In this document: in pieces, positions 1-11,625 of the stretch
Numbering within the stretch: the stretch's first letter is position 1
Layout: every line of letters starts with the position of its first letter
DNA from: Palaemon carinicauda
Taxonomy: Eukaryota; Arthropoda; Malacostraca; Decapoda; Palaemonidae
Assembly: GCF_036898095.1 (NCBI RefSeq)
Contig: NC_090744.1
Location: 12,065,227-12,129,226 of the forward strand
Direction of reading: 5' to 3'
DNA length: 64,000 nt
Notes under the pieces: generated by a model
What the model saw: the letters and a program-made list of their open reading frames with translations, nothing else
Databases searched by the model: none
Told to the model about the DNA's origin: nothing
Made by a program: the position numbers and the translations under genes

Positions 1-477
1 ATAAGCTGTAATCAATATTTCAATATTTTACACCCTGAGAAGATATTTAAGGAGCTCCTTTAATTTGTAACAGTACCAGTTGATTTAAATGTGTAATCTT
101 TAAAGGGTACTTGAGACCTGGAAGGGCACTCCACAATAAGGATGCAACTGGAGGAAACCCCAGCTGTTACAGATAAAAAGTTAAGAGGATAGCCCGGAAG
201 ACTGAAAAAAGGAAGCAGGAACAGACTAAAGGTGAAAACGTTGACCAGCTATGTCAATGTGCCAACAAACAAATGTACACTTTAGAAAAAAGGAAGCTGG
301 GATCATTCAAGAAACAAATGTAAGCTTAAGATCCAAATGAATCTTTGGATATGGAAATATATAAAAAGGCACAATTCTTAGAAAACAAAGAAAAACAACC
401 CATGTAATCTACAAGTTTTGTAAGAAAAGCAGCCTATGAAAATTATTAAAAACTTTCCAAACATACATACATACATA
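1..477. other. AT-rich flank, no gene seen
   Basis: No open frame or recognisable repeat was found. The sequence is AT-rich and leads into the short ATGT-type tail of the LINE that follows. Confidence 0.5.
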
Positions 478-3400
478 TACCAAGGCCCTTCCCCCAATTT
501 TGGGGGGTAGCCGACATCAACAAAGAAACAAAAACAAAAAGGGGACCTCTACTCTCCTCCCAGCCTAACAAGGGACTCAACCGAGTTCAGCTGGTACTGC
601 TAGGGTGCCACAGCCCACCCTCCCACATTATCCACCACAGATGAAGCTTCATAATGCTGAATCCCCTACTGCTGCTACCTCCGCGGTCATGTAAGGCATC
701 GGAGGCAGCAGCAGGGCCTACCGGAACTGCGTCACAATCGCTCGCCATTCATTCTTATTTCTAGCACGCTCTCTTGCCTCGCTCACATCTATCCTCCTAT
801 CACCCAGAGCTTCCTTCACTCCATCCATCCACCCAAACCTTGGCATTCCTCTCGTACTTCTCCCATCAACTCTTGCTTTCATCACCTTCTTTAGCAGACA
901 GCCATTTTCCATTCCCTTAACATGGCCAAACCACCTCAACACATTCATATCCACTCTAGCTGCTAACTCATTTCTTACACCCGTTCTCACCCTCACCACT
1001 TCGTTCCTAACCCTATCTACTCGAGATACACCAGCCATACTCCTTAGACTCTTCATCTCAAACACATTCAATTTCTGTCTCTCCATCACTTTCATTCCCC
1101 ATAAATCTGATCCATACATCACAGTTGGTACAATCACTTTCTCATATAAAACTCTCTTTACATTCATGCCCAACCCTCTATTTTTTACTACTCCCTTAAC
1201 TGCCCCCAACACTTTGCAACCTTCATTCACTCTCTGACGTACATCTGCTTCCACTCCACCATTTGCTGCAACAACAGACCCCAAGTACTTGAACTGATCC
1301 ACCTCCTCAAGTAACTCTCCATTCAACATGACATTCAACCTTGCACCACCTTCCCTTCTCGTACATCTCATAACATTACTCTTACCCAGATTAACTCTCA
1401 AACTTCCTTCTCTCACACACTCTTCCAAATTCTGTCACCAATCGTCCAAGCTTCTCTTCTGTGTCTGCTACCAGTACAGTATCATCCGCAAACAACAACT
1501 GATTTACCTCCCATTCATGATCATTCTCGTCTACCAGTTTTAATCCTCGTCCAAGCACTCGAGCATTCACCTCTCTCACCACTCCATCAACATACAAATT
1601 AAACAACCACGGCGACATCACACATCCCTGTCTCAGCCCCACTCTCACCGGAAACCAATCGCTCACTTCATTTCCTATTCTAACACATGCTTTACTACCT
1701 TTGTAGAAACTTTTCACTGCTTGCAACAACCTTCCACCAACTCCATATAACCTCATCACATTCCACATTGCTTCCCTATCAACTCTATCATATGCTTTCT
1801 CCAGATCCATAAACGCAACATACACCTCCTTACCTTTTGCTAAATATTTCTCGCATATCTGCCTAACTGTAAAAATCTGATTCATACAACCCCTACCTCT
1901 TCTAAAACCACCCTGTATTTCTAAGATTGCATTCTCTGTTTTATCCTTGATCCTATTAATCATTACTCAACCATACACTTTTCCAACTACGCTTAACAAA
2001 CTAATACCTCTTGAATTACAACACTCATGCACATCTCCCTTACCCTTATATAGTGGTAAAATACATGCACAAACCCAATCTACTGGTACCATTGACAACA
2101 CAAAACACATATTAAACAATCTCACCAACCATTCAAGTACAGTCACACCCCCCTCCTTCAACATCTCAGCTCTCACACCATCCATACCAGATGCTTTTCC
2201 TACTCTAGCTTCATCTAGTGCTCTCCTCACTTCATCTATTGTAATCTCTCTCTCATTCTCATCTCCCATCACTGGCACCTTAACACCTGCAACAGCAATT
2301 ATATCTGCCTCCCTATTATCCTCATCATTCAGTAAACTTTCAAAATATTCCGCCCGTCTTTTCCTTGCCTCCTCTCCTTTTAACAACCTTCCATTTCCAT
2401 CTTTCACTGTCTCTTCAATTCTTGAGCCAGCCTTCCTTACTCTCTTCACTTCTTTCCAAAACTTCTTCTTATGCTCTTCATATGAATGACCCAATCCCTG
2501 ACCCCACCTCAGGTCAGCTGCCCTCTTTGCCTCACGTACCTTGCGCTTTACTTCCACATTTTTCTATTTATATTTTTCATACTTCTCTATACTATCACTC
2601 TGCAGCCATTCTTCAAAAGCCCTCTTTTTCTCTTTCACTTTTACCTTCACTCCTTCATTCCACCATTCACTGCCCTTCCTCATGCTGCCTCCAACAACCT
2701 TCTTTCCACACACATCACTTGCAATCCCAACAAAATTTTCTTTTACTAACTTCCACTCCTCCTCTAAATTGCCAGTTTCTCTTACTTTCACTTCATCATA
2801 TATCATTTTCAACCTTTCCTGATATTTACTTTTTACCCCCGGTTTTATTAGCTCTTCAACCCTCACTAACTCCCTTTTACAACCACCTACTCTATTCCCC
2901 CATTCTTTTGCTATAACTAATTTTCCTTCCACCAAAAAATGATCAGACATACCGTTAGCCATACCCCTAAAAATGTGCACGTCTTTCAATCTTCCAAACA
3001 TTCTTTTAGTTATCAACACATAATCCATTAATGCTCTTTCTACTACTCTTCCATTTGCCACTCTTACCCATGTATAATTATTTTTATCTTTCTTTTTGAA
3101 AAAGCTATTACTTATCACCATCTCTTGCTCAAAACACATATCTACCAGTCTCTCACCACTCTCATTTTCACCTGGTATGCCATAGTTCCCAATGACACCT
3201 TCTACCTCTCCAGCGCCCACTCTAGCATTTAAGTCACCCATGACAACTACATAATTCCTTCTACCCAGTCCTTCTACACACCTAGTTAATTCATTCCAGA
3301 ACTCATTCCGCTCTTCTTCACTTTTCTCACTACCTGGCCCATACGCACTGACAAACGCCCAACATTCCCTACCCAACCTAACCCTTACCCACATTAACCT

Positions 3401-3852
3401 AGATGATATCTCCTTCCATTCCACTACTTTACCTGTCATCCATTCACTCAGCAATAAAGCCACACCCTCTCTCGCTCTTCCCCTTTCAATCCCAGACACT
3501 CTACCAGACATTTCACCAAACATCACTTCACCCTTTCCTTTTATCTTCGTCTCACACAAAGTCAAAACATCCATCCTTCTATTCCTAAACATACTTCCAA
3601 TTTCACATCTTTTACTCTCTATCGTACTACATCCACGCACATTCAAACACCCAAAAACTAGAGTGCGGGGAGCAGTCACACTCCCCCCAGCTCCATCTCT
3701 TTGTCGATGTCTCACAGGATGTAGATACAGGAGAGGAGGTTCCAAGCCCCCTCGTCCCGTCCCTTTTAGTCGCCTCTTACGACACTCAGGATTAACGTTG
3801 GCGCTATTCTTGTTTTTATGCCCCCGCGGCCACAGGGAATTTACGGAACAAT
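478..3852 (-). mobile_element. RTE-like non-LTR retrotransposon, nearly full length
   Basis: A minus-strand LINE of about 3.4 kb. The order is a GC-rich 5' leader (about 3,745-3,852), an endonuclease-reverse transcriptase frame (718-3,745), a short 3' UTR, and a tail of ATGT-like units (TACA repeats on the plus strand near 465-478). A single EN-RT frame, a short UTR and a simple-repeat tail fit the RTE clade; this assignment is inferred from architecture and motifs, not a tree. The 5' end abuts a fragment of another LINE at 3,853, so it may have inserted into that older copy. Confidence 0.8.
718..3745 (-). pseudogene. LINE endonuclease-reverse transcriptase, disrupted
   Basis: The product would nick target DNA and reverse-transcribe the element RNA at the nick. 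The N-terminal part (3,745-2,567) is an APE-like endonuclease with LNVRG, CETKIKG, MGDLNARVG and a C-terminal SDHF motif. The RT part shows MDLEKAYDRV, GLRQGCVMSPWLFNLYVD and the catalytic LLFADDTVLVA box near 1,480-1,500, followed by a C-terminal RWFGHV segment. Three lesions break it: an in-frame TAG at 2,564-2,566 between EN and RT, an in-frame TGA at 1,967-1,969 consistent with CGA to TGA, and a one-base expansion in a short A run near 1,400-1,402 that shifts the frame just after the catalytic box. Otherwise the reading frame is continuous, so the copy is fairly young but cannot be autonomous. Confidence 0.88.
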
Positions 3853-4110
3853 AAAATATTTCAAAAACAATAACAACATTAAAACAAATTTCATATATAA
3901 ACTATAAAAAGAGACTTATATTAGCTTGTTCAACATACAAACATTTGCTGCAAGTTTGAACATTTATCAATTCAACAACTTGATTAGGAAGAATATTTCC
4001 CCATTTTGTTACATTACTTTAGCAAAAAGCAAACTCTTCTGGAAGACCTATAACACCTGTACTGTTGTTTGTCCCCTATTGCCCCTCATCAAAAGCACAA
4101 TAAAATAAGA
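3853..4110 (-). mobile_element. LINE 3' fragment (TAA-tailed family)
   Basis: Minus-strand sequence resembles the C-terminal codons and 3' UTR of the LINE family seen better at 54,160-54,860: a W-x-x-L/I-L-P-N-x-V-V-E stretch, then a UTR with a TATAGTTTATATATGA-like segment. It is heavily decayed and lies directly next to the RTE copy. Confidence 0.5.
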
Positions 4111-4681
4111 ACTTGGGATTTTCCTCCTGTAAATAAGGCTTTATTATAACATGAATGATTAAGGAAACTCACCAAGGAGAAAGGGTCAGTGAAGAGTAAT
4201 GACTAATCAGATTTCTTGAGGTCCATCCTTCTAGTCGTTTCTTGGATATGCCGACAAACATCAGCCCTTGCGTCAGATGTATGCTGAACCGTTTAGCTGA
4301 GACCGCCGCAAGTTTCATTCCTACTGTTGAGCTTGCTCCAGAGCCACGTCCCACGAGATAATGCGAACTGAGTATACAATGGAAGATGAAATATCCCTGG
4401 AAGGAGAAGGGATTAATGAGGTAGAATCATTTAAGCATTTAGAAACTATGATCTCCAATACAGGGTCTTTAGAATTAGAGTTCTTCTGTCTAGTCTTCAT
4501 TTTGGGTCGATGGCAAACTCCTGTCAAAGATTTATGACAACTGTACTTTCATTTCTCTCTTCTTTAATCACAATAAAAAAAAGGAAGAACTTAACCTTGT
4601 CAAAATACTATATACAGAAAGAGCCCTAGAATGTTCAGAAACTTCTACGAAGCGAAATGATTGAAAACCAGTTTATCATGC
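4111..4681. other. No gene recognised
   Basis: Short open frames occur here, but none has recognisable motifs. I see no clear repeat before the DIRS terminus that starts near 4,682. Confidence 0.45.
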
Positions 4682-4985
4682 AAATACCACAAATTTGTAA
4701 GTAATTTGTATTTTTCCTAGTATACAAACCTGGAGCTATTTATTGGGTATACTTTCGGCGTAGCTGAAAGACAAGCCATGATAATTTTAGTGAGGGATAA
4801 CTACCCCATTCGCTAGTTAGCAGGTGGGGGGTGGGGTAGACTGGCTACTCCGCTCACTCACACCTCTCGGCTGAGTAACCACTTTGCTTTATGGCAGGAC
4901 TTCTCGGGGGACAGGGTGGCGGGCCAATTTGTATACTAGGAAAAATACAAATTACTTACAAATTTGTTATTTGTTCCGGTGTAGA
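4682..4985 (-). repeat. Left inverted terminal repeat and ICR of DIRS B
   Basis: A perfect 39-bp inverted repeat (4,690-4,728 against 4,928-4,966) encloses the terminal repeat body with its CGCTAGTTAGC-like and GAGCCAT-like blocks. The sequence just inside, GTTCCGGTG, corresponds to the complement of a right tip. This is the internal complementary region arrangement known for DIRS elements, where it is thought to guide joining of the two ends into a circle. Confidence 0.75.
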
Positions 4986-5183
4986 TACAAACCCTCCACT
5001 ATTTATAGGGTGACTTACTCTTAGGAGGGAGAAGTCCTCACCACCTGGCCTCTCTATTGCGATCTGTGATCGATAGTAGAAGTGACCCTACCCTCGCTAA
5101 AATCAAGTGCCGATATGAGGTAATGCACTGATTGCAGCCTGCAGAAGCTTGTGTGTGAGTGGAACTAACAGTGTGGCTTGTCT

Positions 5184-5496
5184 TTAACCCTTTTACCCCC
5201 AGGCTATTTGGAAATTTCCAACCCTTAACCCCCAGGGGTTATTTTTTTTCAAGCACATTTTGCAGTATATTTTTTTTAAATTGCTCTAACAGCCTTAATT
5301 TTCATCATAGAGAGGTCAGGTTGGTCTCATTCTCTTGGAAAATGCCTAAAGTTTCTCAAAAAAAAAATAATAAAAAATATGCAAAAAAAAAATTTAAATA
5401 GCAGTCTTTTACAAGGACTTACCGGTACGTCCCTGGGGGTAAAGGGGTGAGTTTTGCGAAACGTACCAGTACGTCCTTTGGGGGTAAAAGGGTTAA
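5184..5496. mobile_element. piggyBac-type MITE with TTAA target duplication
   Basis: TTAA at 5,184-5,187 is followed by CCCTTTTACCCCCA. The right end reads TGGGGGTAAAAGGG followed by TTAA at 5,493-5,496. Inverted termini starting CCC and flanked by duplicated TTAA are the hallmark of piggyBac-type elements. The 305-bp interior encodes no transposase, so it is non-autonomous. It contains two imperfect copies of an ACGTACC/GGTACGTCC motif near its right end. It is inserted within DIRS B. Confidence 0.8.
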
Positions 5497-5699
5497 CAGA
5501 GGAACTCGAGTACGAAACCTATTGTTCTTAAAGTCTTAACCAATACCCTCCCCCAAAAGGTATTGGGGATGTAAAAAAGTATTCTTCTATACTTAGGAGG
5601 CACAAGGGAAATGGGTCTTACCTGCAGCGAGGTGAGGTCAGCTATGCTGAGGCTTGCGGAGCTGTTTTCCCCAGAGGGGAGGAGGTGAAGGAAAGAAAG

Positions 5700-6700
5700 G
5701 AGCCAGGCATTATTACTCATTCACCCCAGACTAATCCGGGTAGCCTTAGCCCTCAACCCTCTGCTACTTGTCCATCAAGGAGCCTGAGGTGTTTAGACCA
5801 TTTGTTGTGTGGCCACCATAGGACCGATGGAAAAGGTCTCCATGTTCTTGTGGGTTACGTCTTTGCAGGTAGTGGGCCGTGAAAGTCGATTGACGCTTCC
5901 ACATGCCCACTTTAAAGTATCTGCGCCACAAGGACATAGCAACCCCACTGACGTTATGAGCTCTGGGTCTTAGGATGAACGAAAGTCTAGATTGAGAGTA
6001 ACCTCAATAGCCTTCCGATCCCAGAGGGGAAGGAAATCCTTGAGGTTTTCCTCTTGACCTTCTCCGTGCTCGTCAACAGTGCCGGCACACGGGGGCGAGC
6101 TGGTATCGTTCTTTTAAGGTAACCCCAAAGACTCCCCACTGGGTAAAACCCCAGTTGATGGGTTTTCGGTTACCAAACGAAGACTCTTTATTTGAAATAG
6201 GCTGCACGTAGGGTACAGCACACTCAGAATTTGAGTCTTGGCAATCCACTCAGGGGCGCCGCTGAGGATTAGTTCTCCCCGTCTCCTAGAGTAGGAAACA
6301 TCAGAAGATGTATCATACAACACACTAACTCTCTTGGTCAAAAGCCCAAGTGAGTAGAAAGGCCGTCTTCCGTGTAAGGAAGCAATTTGCTGCCGGGCAT
6401 AAAGGTTCGTAGAGAGGGGCCTTCAGAGACTGAAGGACCCAAACCGCGTTCCCAGGAGGAGGTTGAGATCCGACGGGGGACAAGTTATCTCATACTTGTA
6501 TAAGTAAAGGCATCGATGGGAGAGAATCCCCTTCCATGACATCAGTCACAAAGAACCGAATAATTCACCTGGAAGACCGACGCTGAAAAGTGTCTGAGGT
6601 GCCTTGACATCTTTTCCGCAACTCGTTGCGAAAGGCCTCTCTGAGAGAGGAGGTGTAAGATCGTCCCAGGAGTTAAGTCGAAGCAAAGCTACGGCTTAGG
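5700..6700 (-). pseudogene. Tyrosine recombinase relic of DIRS B
   Basis: Broken minus-strand translations match the recombinase of element A: an N-terminal LLSQRGLSQRVAEKMSRHL stretch near 6,600-6,690, then GRGFSPIDA, and an EWIAKTQ segment near 6,240 equivalent to EFIAKTQ in A. The DNA near 5,720-5,870 aligns with the 3' end of the A recombinase gene. Many stops and shifts make it inactive. In an intact element the enzyme would integrate a circular cDNA through an Arg-His-Arg-Tyr active site. Confidence 0.65.
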
Positions 6701-7541
6701 AAAGTGTTAGCATGTGGCTGCTTGGAATATCGTGCCGTGGAGGAAGATCCCTCAGAACTCCATCAGGAGCAGTAGAAGGTCCGGGAACCATTCCGAGGGT
6801 TGCCATAGCGAAGCTATTGGAACTCTGTCAGGGGCTGCAGAAGGTCCTGGAACCATTCTGCGGGATACCATAGCAAAGCTATTGGAGTCATTGATAAGAT
6901 CTTGCTTGTCCTGACTTGGCTGAGGACTTTTTCACCAGATCGAATGGGGAAAAAAAATAAGGCACGTCTCTAGGCCGCCCCACCGATCTTGGAATACATC
7001 TTGTTTGAGGGCCTGGGGAATGGTCGGGTGGGAGCCTGAAGATCAGGGGCGCTGCGAGCATAACCACAGTCGCGGACCTCACAAAGTTAAGACTTTGATG
7101 GATACAAGATGATTCCAAGACACTAGGAACCCACTATCTGGGTGGTTTTGCAAGCACATTCCTGGTACACAGATGGGGGCAACTAGTTGTCCTCTGTCCA
7201 TCTGAGGCTTCGACCTGCAAGATGGTTCTCTAAGAGAGGTGAATGCTGGTACCTTTCTGAATCGGGCCAACAGACGAGGCTGGAATGGTGCGACATATGC
7301 CGCCCCCCCCCACTTCTCTTTTGATGCATTAAAGAAAGCATCAGATCCAGAGGGAAGACAAGAAGACAGGGCTCTTTGCAGAAGCTCTCGTCTGCCACCC
7401 ATCATCCACGGATTGTCCAGAGGTGAGGGGGGGGGGAGTGCATACCAATTAACAAATCTCGAGATGATGTCGAGACGTGTAACTAATTGCACGTTCTTGC
7501 AAGGAAGGAGAACAGCCTGTTCTCCCTCCAACTGCCACTAA
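6700..7541 (-). pseudogene. RT/RNase H relic of DIRS B
   Basis: Segments equivalent to the RNase H and following domain of element A can be read in shifting frames: HMSHHSSLVCWPDSER (like HILSQRASGLWSESER in A), a QALKQDVFQDRWGG segment, and LWQPSEWFPDLL. A short tandem duplication of about 65 bp (roughly 6,782-6,894) repeats the WFPDLL-encoding region. A run of nine or more Cs near 7,303-7,312 falls at the same RNase H position as the C run of element A. The upstream reverse transcriptase core is not recognisable. Confidence 0.55.
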
Positions 7542-9190
7542 TCCAGTGTGGTTGGCCGAATAAGACCGAAACCAAACGGTAAACCAGTTAATCAGTACAG
7601 CTTATGTTATAATAGCGAATCTCCATAGAGATCGCTTTCCGGACAAGAGACAGTACGGTAATCACCGAACGCATCCAACCAAACATAAGAGGGGAGACAT
7701 ATCTTCAATCTATTGTTGGATGGGTAAAGAGCATAAGTCTACTACGGAGTAGTAACACCAAACTGTGAGCATGACAGGCATACATGCGTAGTTTGACTTA
7801 AAAGTCGTGTCCGGAACTCAGTTGGAGAAAGTTGAAAACGTTCGTAAACGAGGTTTTCTTCTTCTTAGGACAAAAAACGTTCGTACTTCTCCGTCTCCGA
7901 TCGGTAAACTAGCTTTTATATTAAATGTTCCCTACAAGGGAACATATATCCTTATGAGAAGTTTCCAGCCAAAGCCTTTGTAGGAGACTAAGACATCCGA
8001 TCGGGGGAAAGGAAAAAATGCCTATAAGGAGGCAGAACGTAAATGCTGTATGTCTGGTTACAGGAAAGTAGCCAAGTAATGTACTGAAAAACCTGGTTTA
8101 AGTAAGGGATATAAATAAACAACTTAATAGAATGAAATTCTAACTGCAAGATGTATAAAGCCCTTATTGGCAGAAAGATCGCTTGCACGCATATATGTAC
8201 GTGTCCATTTGCGCTAGTGCATGCGTATTCTCTGCCTCCAGGAAACGTTTGCAACGAATCCGGTTGCTGGAATAATGTATGTGCGACGAATCGCAACATT
8301 ATTGCCGAAGGAATTTTGCTCATTGACTAGCTGTAATATTTTCATGAATGAGAGCGAACATGTTCTCAAACAAAATATACAGTTATAGAAGAGATCATTT
8401 CCCCTTTGGTTTACCCCTCCTCTATGTGAGGGGCTAGCCAGTGTTCATTACACGGAAACGGATGTCTGGTTACCGGTTTGAAATGTTCTTAAACTTAAGG
8501 AAAAGTTGCCCACGCTGTTGCTATCGTTCTTTTAACGTCAGCTAACAATATTCCTTCGGGACTAATTGTTCGAAACAATGACCTTGTAAGGATAGAATGA
8601 AGTCTCGGAAGCCTATCGTGTAAAAAGGCAAGTCGTTATACCCAGGGTACAATGACGGGGGAGGCTGCCTCCATCAAACGGTAGAACCGAGTTCAAGACA
8701 ATAACCTCACAGTTATGTCTTGGCTAGAGTGCATGCTCCAGGACAGCTTACGGCGTTCATGAAGTTTTAACAACACCCATTGAGGTTCTGTAAAAACTTC
8801 TCAGAAACGAGTGTCCCGAAAAGGGTAAAGTCTCGTATGTGGGGGTTTGTTTCAAGAAGGCCAGACATAATTACCAGAATGAGTTGCCATCAAACGCTTT
8901 CTCGCTAGTGAGAAAACCACCGTCTAATTCAGGCAAGGCCTGCCAGGGGAAATGAACTGGAATGTAAAGAACTTTTCATTCCCAGCTTATTTCCGTCTGC
9001 TAACCAAACCACTCGAAGTGGGAAGGTGGAAGGAAAATGACGGTGGTTCGTTCGAAAACGAAAGGATCGGTGTTGGCGAAACCAGACTAGCTGACATAGC
9101 AATCAGCTGGGAGCATAGTGTGATGTAACAAGTCGCACCTTTAGAAGACCCATCCTGTACCGGGGGGGGGGGGGGGGAAGGGGATCGACC
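7542..9190. other. DIRS B interior, no readable gene
   Basis: Moderately GC-balanced sequence without a long open frame. By position it should be the 3' part of gag or the start of pol in element B, but I could not align it convincingly to the other copies. A G run is present near 9,162-9,178. Confidence 0.4.
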
Positions 9191-9489
9191 ATAGAGTTTT
9201 CAGAAAAAACTCTGGATCGCAGAAACGAGAGATTCGGATGAGAACCTAGGGGTTCAGAATCTATTTGTGAATTTCTTTCTCATGACCTTAAGGGATGTTG
9301 TGCCGAGAACCCACAGGAACTCTGTCGCTGATTCCTGATGGAATTTTCAGGAATTGTGTTACGTGACCAGGACCCAAAGGAACTGTGTCATAGTTACCTG
9401 TAGAGATTCGGAAACCCCTAGGCAGCAGGTATCCCTCTGTCTTAAGAGTAAAACTCTCGATGACGATAGGCACGCACGAACAATTCACG

Positions 9490-10730
9490 GGACGAGAGTT
9501 CGAAAACTCTCTGTCATGAGAGTAAAACTCTTGTGCACTCGTGAACACTTCACGCAACGAGAGTTCGAAAAACTCTCTGTCCTAAGAGCTGTTCGCGCAC
9601 TTCAACTGATTGCGTGCGCCTAGTTGTTCGTGCGCGCCAAATCGGTCGAGTGTTCCACATCGGCTGTGTGTGCCAATCCGATCGTGCTTGCCACATCGGC
9701 TGTGCGCGCCACATCAGCAGTGCGCCCCACATTGTCCATGCGCCCATTTGGTCGTGCACGCCAATTTGGTTGTCCGCGCAAAAGGTTGGAGGTGCACACC
9801 AATCCGGCCATGCGCGCCAATTTGTGCGCGAGAGTACTCACTACTACGTTCACCCGAAGGTTCACCATAGTCTGTGTTGTGTGAGCGCAAACGATGAACA
9901 CAACGAGAGTCCACAAACTCTGTCATATAAGTATGGCTATGATCATGAGAACCCAAAGGTTCAGCGTGAACTGCGTTGTGAGACCCCGAAGGATCAGCGC
10001 AAATGAGAAATGTAAGTTTCTCTGTCAAAAGATCCCGAAGGATCAGTGTGACTAAGGGCACGAGAGATCAAAGGCCTAACGTAGCCTGTGTTAGAAGACC
10101 CCGAAGGGTCAGCGTAACGAGAAACCGAAGTTTCCCTGTCACAAAACACCGAAGTGTCAGTGACTAAAGTTATGGGAGCCCAAGGGTTCAACGTAACTAA
10201 TGTTACGAGACCCCGAAGAATCAGCGTAACGAGAAACCGAAGTTTCCCTGTCACAAAACACTGAAGTGTCAGAGTGACTAAAGTTACGAGAGCCCAAGGG
10301 TTCAGCGTAACTAATGTTACGAGAGCCCGAAGGGTCAGCGTAACGAGAAACCGAAGTTTCCCTGTCACAAAACACCGAAGTGTCAGAGTGACTAAAGTTA
10401 CGAGAGCCCAAGGGTTCTGCATAACTAATGTTACGAGAGCCCGAAGGATCAGCGTAACGAGGAACCCATAACGAGACTTATAAAGGTCAGCGTGATTGAT
10501 GGTACCAGTTTCCAAAGGCTCAACGTTACCATCGTTACGAGAGCCCGAAGGTTCAGCGTAACTAAAACCCAAAGGTTTCGAGCGGAGTCCCGAAGGACTC
10601 CTACTGTCATGAGAACCCACAGGATCAACATGACGAGAGCCTGAAGGTTCACGATCACGCCAGCCCAAAGGGTGATCGTAACGAAAAGGATCAAGGCGAA
10701 CCAGCAGCTTCAAAGATAACACCTCCGCAT
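9490..10730 (-). repeat. Array of about 30-nt hairpin repeats in DIRS B gag region
   Basis: Dozens of short palindromes with CGAA at the centre follow one another. Exact examples are 9,494-9,511 (7-bp stem), 10,097-10,110, 10,121-10,134, 10,146-10,157, 10,233-10,246, 10,347-10,360, 10,372-10,383 and 10,584-10,601 (7-bp stem). Many sit inside outer arms such as GTTACG...CGTAAC or GTCAC...GTGAC, giving units near 30 nt. On the minus (sense) strand the loops read TTCG, mostly closed by C-G. The minus strand also encodes an imperfect 10-residue repeat of the type Y-A-D/E-P-S-G-S-R, so the unit is in register with ten codons. Frames are broken in several places. Confidence 0.8.
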
Positions 10731-10779
10731 AAGAGGTTTGTTCTCCCGAAGTAGAATGTCGCTTAAGATAAGGCTTTCG

Positions 10780-11490
10780 CTCCGCCCCTGAAGGAGAACC
10801 ATAAGCGTAACGGGGGACCGCCGATGCCCAGAGGCGGTCTTCTCTCGAGAACGTGAGACTCGTTCCCCCGAAGGGAGAACCTACTACGGAGAAAGCTCTG
10901 CCACTGGCCCTGGTGGATCCGCAAACTCCTACAAGTTATTTCTCGCGAACGAGAGGGAAGTTCCCCCGAAGGAGAACGCCTAAGACAAGCTTTCTCCCAG
11001 CTCTATGGGAATAAAGCATAGGCGTAAAATATCTCTCTCGCGAACGAGGGAGAGGTCTCCCAATGGAGGACACCGCCTAAGACAAGGTTTCTCCCAGCTC
11101 TATGGGAAAAAAGCGTAGGGTTAATATTATCTCTCTCGCGAACGAGACAGAAGTCCTCCTGAAGAAGGACATCGCCTAAGACAAGCTTTATTCCAGCTCT
11201 ATGAGAGAAAAGCCTAGGCTTAATAATATCTCTCTCACGAACGAGAGTGAAGTCCTCCCGAAGGACATCGCCCAAGACAAGCTTTCTTACAGCTCTATGG
11301 GGAAAAAAGCATAGGCGTAAGAAACTCTCTCCCGCGAACGAGAGAAAAGTCCTCCCGAAGGAGGACATCACCTAAGGCAAACTTTCTCCCAGCTCTATGG
11401 GAAAAAAGCGTAGGCGTAATAATCTAGTCCTCCCGCAAGAGGACATAGCCTAAGTAAAGCTTCCTCTCAGCTCTATGGGAAAAAAGTTAC
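10780..11490 (-). repeat. Tandem repeat of about 97 bp with hairpins
   Basis: The marker CAGCTCTATGGG recurs starting near 10,999, 11,096, 11,194, 11,290, 11,390 and 11,468, a period of 97-98 bp apart from the last, shorter spacing. Each unit includes a palindrome such as TCTCG-cgaa-CGAGA (11,134-11,147) and another around CTCC-cgaa-GGAG; 11,349-11,366 has a perfect 7-bp stem. As 97 is not a multiple of three, the frame rotates between units, so a coding role for the whole array is unlikely. Confidence 0.75.
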
Positions 11491-11544
11491 AAGTATCTAA
11501 CAACATAAACCTATATTTCCATTTATACATATATACACTCATAT

Positions 11545-11625
11545 ACAGTAGACCCCCGCCATACGACATTAATCCGTTCCGGAGTTGGTATTGTATGGTG
11601 AAAATGTCGTGTGGCGGGCAATAGA
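11545..11625. mobile_element. Possible pogo/Tigger-type terminus
   Basis: CAGTAGACCCCCGC at about 11,547 resembles the start of Tigger-type (Tc1/mariner superfamily) terminal repeats, which begin CAGTAG or CAGTGG and often follow TA as here. An internal inverted match, GCCATACGACATT against AATGTCGTGTGGC, lies at 11,558-11,618. I found no matching opposite end nearby, so it may be a fragment. Confidence 0.4.

Noticed and set aside
9490..11490. Regularly spaced repeats that might suggest a CRISPR array
   Set aside because: Units follow each other without unique spacers, vary in sequence and lie in a eukaryotic retroelement.
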